This document shows, one piece after another, positions 1-3,995 of a stretch of DNA of 6,121 nucleotides. The notes beneath the pieces are model-generated. The model saw only the letters and a list, made by a program, of their open reading frames with translations. It ran no database searches and had not been told where the DNA came from. The translations under genes and the position numbers were made by a program. Location: assembly GCA_029776465.1 (NCBI GenBank), contig JAKOTC010000101.1, forward strand, positions 1 through 6,121, in the 5' to 3' direction. The first letter of the stretch is position 1, and the number at the start of each line of letters is the position of its first letter. The stretch is from Bacillota bacterium. Its GTDB lineage: Bacteria > Bacillota > Clostridia > Oscillospirales > JAKOTC01.

Positions 1-2
1 CT

Positions 3-77
3 AAAGCACAACGCAAGAAAAGTACCTGTAAAAAAGTCATTGGGGTGGCAACCAACTGGGTTCAGCTGAAAAGATGA
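3..77 (+). other. possible 3' tail of a gene entering from the left edge
   Basis: One forward frame is open from the window edge to a TGA at 75-77 and would read as a basic tail ending near NWVQLKR. A second forward frame is also open, to a TGA at 67-69, so the choice is uncertain. A strong terminator follows at 125-150, which is what one expects after the end of a rightward gene. I do not recognise the peptide, and about 25 codons are too few to prove coding. It could equally be intergenic DNA. Confidence 0.2.
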
Positions 78-124
78 GGAAACTTCTTTTCTGGGGAAGG
101 CTTGAAATCCGCCCTTTACAATAC

Positions 125-150
125 AAAAAGCCCCGGTTTGGGGCTTTTTT
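125..150. terminator. strong, probably bidirectional rho-independent terminator
   Basis: A perfect 10-bp stem (AAAAAGCCCC at 125-134 paired with GGGGCTTTTT at 140-149) encloses a 5-base loop and ends in a T run. Because the stem base is A5/T5, the complementary strand also gives a GC stem followed by T residues. It lies between whatever enters from the left and the leftward hydrolase gene, whose stop is about 170 bases away, so it can serve both directions. Confidence 0.85.
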
Positions 151-322
151 ATTTAGTGATGGGATAGACGCAGGGGAGCGGCGCCGGGAGGGGCAGGAGA
201 TTTTCAAAGGGGGGAGGGGCAGCTTCGGATAGCCGCTTTGCGGGGGTGGGCGGCGATTTCGGGCGCCCGCGCACCGCTGGGATGAGGGCGGCGCAGAGCG
301 CTGTCCGGCGGTGAAGGCGGCG
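151..322. other. GC-rich intergenic stretch with no gene seen
   Basis: This stretch lies between the terminator and the stop codon of the leftward hydrolase. It is G-rich on the plus strand, and I see no ribosome binding site plus start, no RNA gene signature and no promoter worth calling. It is probably the 3' untranslated region of the hydrolase transcript. Confidence 0.5.
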
Positions 323-2215
323 TCAGCCCTCGAGGGCCACGGCGGGGGAGGCGGCCGGAGCGGTTTCCTGCGGCGCCGGGAGGGAGGGGATTTGGGGAGC
401 GAGATAAATCTCCGGGGTAAAGATGCGGTCGATCTTATACCGCAAAAAATCCGGGTCCAGCTTATTGAGGGCGGGACCGATCACCGGATAGCGGACAATC
501 TCCTCCTTGACATACTCGGCATACTGCAATATAAATCCCTTGCCGGGGTTTTCCAGCTGGCGCAGCAGCAGCCCTTCCTCGGTAAAATACAGCTTAAGAA
601 AGCGGGTGAAGGGAGTCTCGATGAAATCCAGCCGGAGGATGAGGACCATGTTGCCGTCCTCGTCGGCGGAGAAGCGGCCCGAGACCGAGGCCAGATAGGG
701 CTCGCCCTGCAGGTCCAGCCGGGTAAGGGTGGGGACCGGCTCGCCCTGAGGCCCGAAGGCCAGGGGCAGGATATGCTCGGCGCCCTTTTCCTTATAGATC
801 ACCCGGAAGCTGTCCTCCTCCCGCTCGAAGCGGATGGAGAGGAGCCCTTTGGTGTAGCGGTTCTGGAGGACCTGCATCATCATGGGGAAAAGGCCCAGAG
901 AGGCGGCGGAGTCTTCCTTTGCCTCGAAGCTTTTGCCCGAAAGGGCGAGGGTCTGAGGCGGCAGCTTGGGAGGCGCCGGGGGCTGGGCTGACCGCTGGAC
1001 GGGCGCGGACCGGGTGAAGCGGTGCCACCAGCGGGGCTTGGGAGGGGGATTGACAAGAGAAGGATTTTGCGCCGGAGCGGGCTGCAGGCTCTGCAGGGTA
1101 GCCCTGAGCCGGGCATAGGCTTCAGGGTCCTCATTCAGGGGGGTGTCGAAGGGAGCGGAGAGGTACCGGTTGACCAGGGTGAAAAAACCGCTCTGCTGGA
1201 AGGTGGTGGAGGTTCCCGCGTGGGCGACCACCAAAATGCCGCTCTCGGGGAATCCCAGCATATTCTGGCCGAACATCCCGTTGAAGAGGAAGGAGCGGAC
1301 GCTTCGCCCCGACCAGATCTGATAGCCGTAGTCATAGTCCCCGTAAATCTCGGGGGGCTTCATCTGGGAGGAGCAGGCCTCGTCCAGATACTCCTCCGAA
1401 ATGATCCGGCGCCCGATCCAGACGCCCCGGTTCAGAACCAGCTGGCCCAGCTTGGCCAGGTCCTCGGGGAGGATATAAAGTCCCCATCCGCCCTTTTCAA
1501 TCCCCTTGGGGCAGGTCTCCCAGTAATAGTTGGTGATGCCCAGGGGGGCAAAAAGACGGGGGTTGAGATAATCGCAGAGGCTGCCCCCCGTCACCTTGCA
1601 GAGGATGGCGGAGAGCATATAGGTATTGAGGCTGTTATAATTGAAGGTTTTGCCCGGCTCCCCTTTGACGGAGGAGGACAAAAATCCCCGCACCCAGTCG
1701 GAACGGGTCATGCAGTCGGCCTCGCTGAAGAGGACGGCGGAGGTCATGGTCAGCAGGTGGCGGATGGTCAGGTTTTTATGTACCAGCCGGTTGACCGGCG
1801 TGACCTGGTCGGGGAAGAAGTCCACCACTTTATCCTCCAGGCTGATCCGTTTCTCGTCCAGGGCGATGCCCACAGCCAGGGAGACGACGCTTTTGCAGGC
1901 GGAAAAGGTGGTTTTCCAGACGGAGAGACTCTGCCCGCCAAAGGCGGTTTCGCAGATCACCTTGCCGTTGCGCAGGATCATGAGGTCCTGAATGTGTATG
2001 GATTTGCTCTCCGCAAGCTGTTGAACCAGCTCGTTGATTAAATCCGAGGGGATGTTTTGGGACTCGGGGGTGGCCCGCTGGAAAGGCTGGTCGATCCCCG
2101 TGAAGATAAAGTCCGGCTTTTGGGGCGGCGTCTGCACCAGGGGAACGGTGCTTCGGCGGCTGTCAAAAATGCGGTAGAGCAGGGTCAGGGTGCGGTTCAG
2201 ACTGGCAAGGCCCAT
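323..2215 (-). CDS. beta-lactamase-superfamily serine hydrolase with proline-rich linker and C-terminal domain
   Basis: Predicted 630-residue serine hydrolase of the beta-lactamase class C/PBP fold (PF00144-type), a group that includes esterases, 6-aminohexanoate-dimer hydrolases and peptidases as well as true beta-lactamases. The catalytic motifs are visible: SACK at 105-108 (nucleophile Ser105, Lys108), YNS at 193-195, and HAG at 332-334. Family-typical stretches occur at 150-158 (TIRHLLTMT) and 243-262 (GWGLYILPEDLAKLGQLVL). The core ends near residue 355. A Pro/Ala-rich linker follows at about 376-421, then an additional domain at about 422-600, probably beta-rich, and a Pro/Ala-rich tail. 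No clear signal peptide is visible, so location is uncertain and a cytoplasmic enzyme is possible. The start is supported by GGAGGTGA four bases upstream. It stands alone with its own promoter. The substrate cannot be read from sequence, and antibiotic resistance should not be assumed. Confidence 0.93.
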   Translation of the reverse strand: MGLASLNRTLTLLYRIFDSRRSTVPLVQTPPQKPDFIFTGIDQPFQRATPESQNIPSDLINELVQQLAESKSIHIQDLMILRNGKVICETAFGGQSLSVWKTTFSACKSVVSLAVGIALDEKRISLEDKVVDFFPDQVTPVNRLVHKNLTIRHLLTMTSAVLFSEADCMTRSDWVRGFLSSSVKGEPGKTFNYNSLNTYMLSAILCKVTGGSLCDYLNPRLFAPLGITNYYWETCPKGIEKGGWGLYILPEDLAKLGQLVLNRGVWIGRRIISEEYLDEACSSQMKPPEIYGDYDYGYQIWSGRSVRSFLFNGMFGQNMLGFPESGILVVAHAGTSTTFQQSGFFTLVNRYLSAPFDTPLNEDPEAYARLRATLQSLQPAPAQNPSLVNPPPKPRWWHRFTRSAPVQRSAQPPAPPKLPPQTLALSGKSFEAKEDSAASLGLFPMMMQVLQNRYTKGLLSIRFEREEDSFRVIYKEKGAEHILPLAFGPQGEPVPTLTRLDLQGEPYLASVSGRFSADEDGNMVLILRLDFIETPFTRFLKLYFTEEGLLLRQLENPGKGFILQYAEYVKEEIVRYPVIGPALNKLDPDFLRYKIDRIFTPEIYLAPQIPSLPAPQETAPAASPAVALEG

Positions 2216-2219
2216 GGGT

Positions 2220-2227
2220 TCACCTCC
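2220..2227 (-). promoter_or_regulatory. ribosome binding site of the serine hydrolase
   Basis: On the minus strand the sequence GGAGGTGA ends four bases before the ATG at 2215. It is a near-perfect Shine-Dalgarno match and fixes the start codon. Confidence 0.85.
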
Positions 2228-2247
2228 GATTGTGATATTCTCCTATT

Positions 2248-2277
2248 ATTGTACCCCAGGAAAGGAAAGGGAGTCAA
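2248..2277 (-). promoter_or_regulatory. sigma-A type promoter of the serine hydrolase
   Basis: On the minus strand a -35 box TTGACT (plus-strand 2272-2277) and a -10 box TACAAT (2248-2253) are separated by 18 bases. Transcription would start about 25 bases upstream of the start codon, just ahead of the ribosome binding site. No operator is apparent. Confidence 0.75.
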
Positions 2278-2359
2278 TGGGAATTTTGTTAAAGGGAATC
2301 GAAGGGAGGTCCGGCGGCGGCACAAAAACTCCCGTCCCCTTCTTTGGAGCGGGAAAGGG

Positions 2360-2503
2360 GATTATTTAAATACTGAATTAACTTTAAATGGTGTTTTGCA
2401 TAACTCGGTTCAGGTGCAGTATTTTGACTCGGCGAATAAACCCTTTATTCAACTGGCCGATGTTTTTGCCAATATATATTTCTCCGATTTGTTAGGCAAT
2501 TGA
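2360..2503 (+). pseudogene. C-terminal remnant of a DUF3800-family protein
   Basis: The frame from about 2360 to the TGA at 2501-2503 encodes roughly 47 residues containing YFDSANKPFIQLADVFANIY. This resembles the conserved C-terminal block of DUF3800 proteins, where an aspartate-serine pair precedes an 'IQ.AD..AN' helix; DUF3800 is a putative nuclease-like family common on mobile and defence islands. Only this end is present: the same frame continues upstream but there overlaps the hydrolase promoter and reads as unrelated, compositionally different sequence, and no plausible start or ribosome binding site occurs. I infer a truncated, non-functional relic whose 5' portion was lost by deletion. 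The family assignment comes from motif recognition, not alignment. Confidence 0.65.
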
Positions 2504-2516
2504 CATACCATTGTAT

Positions 2517-2548
2517 AAAAAGAGGCTGAGCAAAGCTCAGCTTTTTTT
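2517..2548 (+). terminator. rho-independent terminator after the DUF3800 remnant
   Basis: A perfect 7-bp stem GCTGAGC (2525-2531) / GCTCAGC (2535-2541) with an AAA loop is followed by seven T residues at 2542-2548. A-rich sequence upstream can pair with the T run. It lies 20-odd bases after the remnant's stop and is likely that gene's original terminator, left in place after the 5' end decayed. Confidence 0.85.
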
Positions 2549-2554
2549 GGTAGA

Positions 2555-2776
2555 ATGGTTTTAAATGAATTTGTCGGCCCGGGGGCTTATGTCAAGGTGC
2601 GGCATGAAAATTTTGACGAGCTGATTTTAAGACCGGTGGAAAAGTACCGGGATATTGGCTTGAATTTTGAAGTAGGTGCGGTGTGCAGAGTGAGTATAAA
2701 AATATACAATAAAAATATTATTATCACATTGAAATTTGGTGAAATTTATGATAAGATTTGTTTGACATTACAGTGA
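2555..2776 (+). CDS. unrecognised small ORF, possibly a gene fragment
   Basis: A 73-residue reading frame begins just after the preceding terminator. I do not recognise it. Its first 50 or so residues (around GPGAYVKVRHENFDELILRP) look like real, mixed-composition protein, while the final 20 come from very AT-rich DNA and look like run-on. There is no convincing ribosome binding site before the ATG at 2555, and the only upstream element is a terminator, so expression is doubtful. The TGA at 2774-2776 touches the ribosome binding site of the next gene. Most likely it is the internal or C-terminal remnant of a larger gene, like its DUF3800 neighbour; a short real protein is the alternative. Confidence 0.35.
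   Translation: MVLNEFVGPGAYVKVRHENFDELILRPVEKYRDIGLNFEVGAVCRVSIKIYNKNIIITLKFGEIYDKICLTLQ
2729..2757 (+). promoter_or_regulatory. candidate promoter for the zinc-ribbon membrane protein
   Basis: TTGAAA at 2729-2734 and TAAGAT at 2752-2757 are separated by 17 bases, a good spacing for a sigma-A promoter. It lies about 30 bases before the zinc-ribbon gene, inside the doubtful upstream ORF. The DNA is AT-rich, so a chance match is possible. Confidence 0.5.
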
Positions 2777-2789
2777 AGGAGACGTTTTT

Positions 2790-3149
2790 ATGATTTGCAC
2801 GAACTGCAGTAAAGAATTCTCTGACTATCTTGAAAAATGTCCATATTGCGGACAAGATGCCAATTCAACCGATAAAACGATTGTTTGCGATGAAAGCGAA
2901 AGTATTCATAAAGTGAGAACTTTTATTACAGGGTTAAATATTATTTGCGGAGTTATTTGTTTATTTGCTTTTTTTAATGAAATGTCATACGATGAAATGA
3001 ATGTTACATTGCTTGTCGCCAGCATTTCATTAATTGTTTCCGGTGTTATATTTAACATACTATTAAACGGATTTGCAAAGCTTTTAGATAACAGTGAAAA
3101 AATAATTGCTATTCAAAAGGAGCAACTGAAATTATTGAGTAATAGATAA
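2790..3149 (+). CDS. small zinc-ribbon membrane protein
   Basis: Complete 119-residue protein of unknown function. The N-terminus is a zinc ribbon with two CxxC knuckles (Cys3/Cys6 and Cys17/Cys20, the second as CPYCG). After a polar spacer come two hydrophobic helices at about 44-63 and 72-93, separated by a short acidic loop, and then a charged, probably amphipathic C-terminal helix (about 94-117). The predicted topology is two transmembrane segments with the ribbon and the C-terminal helix on the same, probably cytoplasmic, side. The start is supported by AAGGAG at 2776-2781, eight bases before the ATG. It has its own candidate promoter and sits alone in an AT-rich accessory segment. Ribbon-plus-two-helix proteins of this kind are common and poorly characterised in Bacillota; I do not propose a specific role. 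Confidence 0.85.
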   Translation: MICTNCSKEFSDYLEKCPYCGQDANSTDKTIVCDESESIHKVRTFITGLNIICGVICLFAFFNEMSYDEMNVTLLVASISLIVSGVIFNILLNGFAKLLDNSEKIIAIQKEQLKLLSNR

Positions 3150-3174
3150 CCGTAAAAATAAAGTACATAAAAAT

Positions 3175-3316
3175 TTGCATTTGGCGTCATCCCACAGTAT
3201 GTTTTAATTCTATCATAGAAACAGAACAATGATGGGTTCCCGACGCACCCGAAAGGGTACCTGAGATGTCGCCCTGCCAATAATCCGAATAAGGCCCCTG
3301 AGCAGTCAGGGGCTTT
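3175..3316 (+). ncRNA. structured noncoding RNA candidate, possibly raiA-motif-like
   Basis: No good reading frame covers this stretch, but it folds densely. GCGTC (3184-3188) pairs with GACGC (3242-3246), and CCCA (3191-3194) with TGGG (3233-3236). Inside, 3200-3212 pairs with 3216-3228 (11 of 13 positions, one of them G-U). ACCC/GGGT at 3247-3258 is capped by a GAAA tetraloop. Alternative partners exist for the 5' arm: GGCGTCATC (3183-3191) with GATGTCGCC (3265-3273), one mismatch, and TTGGC (3181-3185) with GCCAA (3276-3280), so a pseudoknot or switch is possible. A hairpin with a short T run ends it at 3294-3316. The size, the conserved-looking TGGGTTCCCGACGC and CCTGAGATGTC blocks, and the Bacillota context make me think of the raiA-motif RNA, but this is recollection, not a model match. 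A mobile-element-associated RNA is an alternative. Confidence 0.5.
3294..3316 (+). terminator. terminator-like hairpin at the end of the RNA candidate
   Basis: GCCCCTGA (3294-3301) and TCAGGGGC (3306-3313) form a perfect 8-bp stem with a GCAG loop, followed by TTTGG. The T run is short, so termination may rely on the GC-rich stem or on the second hairpin downstream. Confidence 0.6.
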
Positions 3317-3330
3317 GGCTTGTCAAATAA

Positions 3331-3353
3331 GCCCCGTTTTCTAAAAACGGGGC
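3331..3353. terminator. second hairpin, possible tandem terminator
   Basis: A perfect 10-bp stem GCCCCGTTTT (3331-3340) / AAAACGGGGC (3344-3353) with a CTA loop lies 17 bases after the first hairpin and is followed by CAAAATTTT. Neither strand has an uninterrupted T tract immediately after the stem, so it is a plausible backup terminator rather than a classical one. Confidence 0.5.
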
Positions 3354-3635
3354 CAAAATTTTAATGTGGGATAAAATTCAAAATCCCTTTCGAAAAAACG
3401 GTTTCACTATTACTCATATAGAGGATTTTTGAGGTTCATTGCCGCGAAAATCCACCTATCTGAAAACTCGGGTAAAAAGTGCATAATGATTTGTTTATGA
3501 AAAAAGGAATATATAACAAAAAACAGGGGGCGTCGCAGGGCATGAAAGGGTGAAGGACCCGGATTTCAAAGAAAAAATGAAGGATGATGTTGATTCGGTC
3601 AAGCAGGAGCAGATGAAATAATAGTAAAATTTTTC
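3354..3635. other. AT-rich intergenic stretch with only short broken frames
   Basis: About 280 bases separate the tandem hairpins from the leuA promoter. The only coding-like signal is the pair of short frames at 3497-3621, described separately. I see no other ribosome binding site, RNA signature or repeat here. Confidence 0.5.
3497..3621 (+). pseudogene. possible frameshifted remnant of a small protein gene
   Basis: An ATG at 3497 opens a frame of 18 codons (MKKGIYNKKQGASQGMKG) that stops at 3551-3553. A second frame, readable from a GTG at 3550, continues as a highly charged peptide including DPDFKEKMKDDVDSVKQEQM and stops at 3619-3621. The junction lies within AAAGGG at 3545-3550, where a one-base length change could join the two. 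The second part has the biased, helical composition of a real protein C-terminus. I do not recognise a family, and there is no strong ribosome binding site before 3497. A frameshifted or truncated relic is the best reading; chance frames are the alternative. Confidence 0.3.
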
Positions 3636-3664
3636 TTGACAACATTTTCAATCTATGCTATACT
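3636..3664 (+). promoter_or_regulatory. consensus promoter of the leuA transcript
   Basis: A perfect -35 box TTGACA (3636-3641) and a TATACT -10 box (3659-3664) are separated by 17 bases. Transcription would start near 3671, about 40 bases before the T-box leader and about 325 bases before the leuA start codon. A promoter this close to consensus fits a gene controlled mainly by attenuation. Confidence 0.88.
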
Positions 3665-3710
3665 GACCTAAATTACACCCAAGTGACAACCGAATAACCC
3701 AAATACTGTG

Positions 3711-3967
3711 AAGAGGAATAGTAGTGCGCCGAAGGATTTCAGAGAGCTGACGGAGGGTGAGAGTCAGCATCGGACGGCCCGCGAACTCGCCTTGGAGTAT
3801 ACCCGCCCAAAGCAGGAATCTGCCGGTAGGCCGGGTCGGGGGCTTCCCGTTACAGAAGCAGGATATGTTTGTATCCGTGAGAGCCTGCGTTGTGCGCAGG
3901 AATGGGAGTGGTACCGCGGAAGTTGGCTTTCGTCTCCGGTTTTGGGGGACGGGGGTCATTTTTGTTT
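3711..3967 (+). promoter_or_regulatory. leucine-specific T-box leader (tRNA-Leu riboswitch)
   Basis: The leader has T-box landmarks in order. GAGGAATAGTA (3713-3723) opens stem I. AGAGAG at 3741-3746 leads into a GCTGAC/GTCAGC helix (3746-3768). GAACTCGCC at 3784-3791 presents the specifier CTC at 3786-3788, a leucine codon. A hairpin CCTGCG/CGCAGG (3884-3900) is a stem III candidate. The T-box proper, GGAGTGGTACCGCGG, spans 3905-3919; its bulge TGGT (3909-3912) would pair with the NCCA end of an uncharged tRNA carrying discriminator A, as tRNA-Leu does. GGAG at 3905-3908 can pair with CTCC at 3934-3937 to form the antiterminator, which excludes the terminator helix. Uncharged tRNA-Leu should therefore allow read-through into leuA. 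The specifier and the downstream gene agree independently. Confidence 0.93.
3925..3967 (+). terminator. T-box attenuator terminator
   Basis: GGCTTTCGTCTCC (3925-3937) pairs with GGGGACGGGGGTC (3945-3957) in a 13-bp helix that includes several G-U pairs, followed by ATTTTTGTTT. Its 5' arm contains the CTCC needed by the antiterminator, so the two structures are mutually exclusive. Confidence 0.75.
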
Positions 3968-3984
3968 GGTATCATTTTTTTATT

Positions 3985-3990
3985 GGGAGG
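3985..3990 (+). promoter_or_regulatory. ribosome binding site deciding the leuA start
   Basis: GGGAGG lies five bases before the ATG at 3996. The reading frame stays open upstream to 3708, but that extension lies entirely inside the T-box RNA, so this site marks the true start. Confidence 0.88.
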
Positions 3991-3995
3991 TTTCT

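Noticed and set aside
311..2041. Long forward-strand frames opposite the hydrolase gene
   Set aside because: They are Gly-rich mirror frames of the GC-rich minus-strand gene, lack ribosome binding sites and show no family motifs. The reverse strand carries complete catalytic motifs.
2331..2361. Hairpin TCCCCTT/AAGGGGA as a terminator
   Set aside because: The loop is long, other pairings compete, and neither strand has a clean T run directly after the stem. Too weak to annotate.
2500..2519. TTGACA followed by TATAAA as a promoter
   Set aside because: The spacing is only 8 bases and the elements run straight into a terminator, so they cannot act as a -35/-10 pair.
3436..3651. Reverse-strand hydrophobic frame of 71 codons
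   Set aside because: The Leu/Phe richness comes from reading AT-rich DNA in antisense. It has no ribosome binding site and overlaps the leuA -35 region.
3708..3995. In-frame N-terminal extension of leuA by 96 codons
   Set aside because: The extension overlaps the T-box stems, antiterminator and terminator. The family-typical N-terminus begins after 3996, which has its own GGGAGG site.
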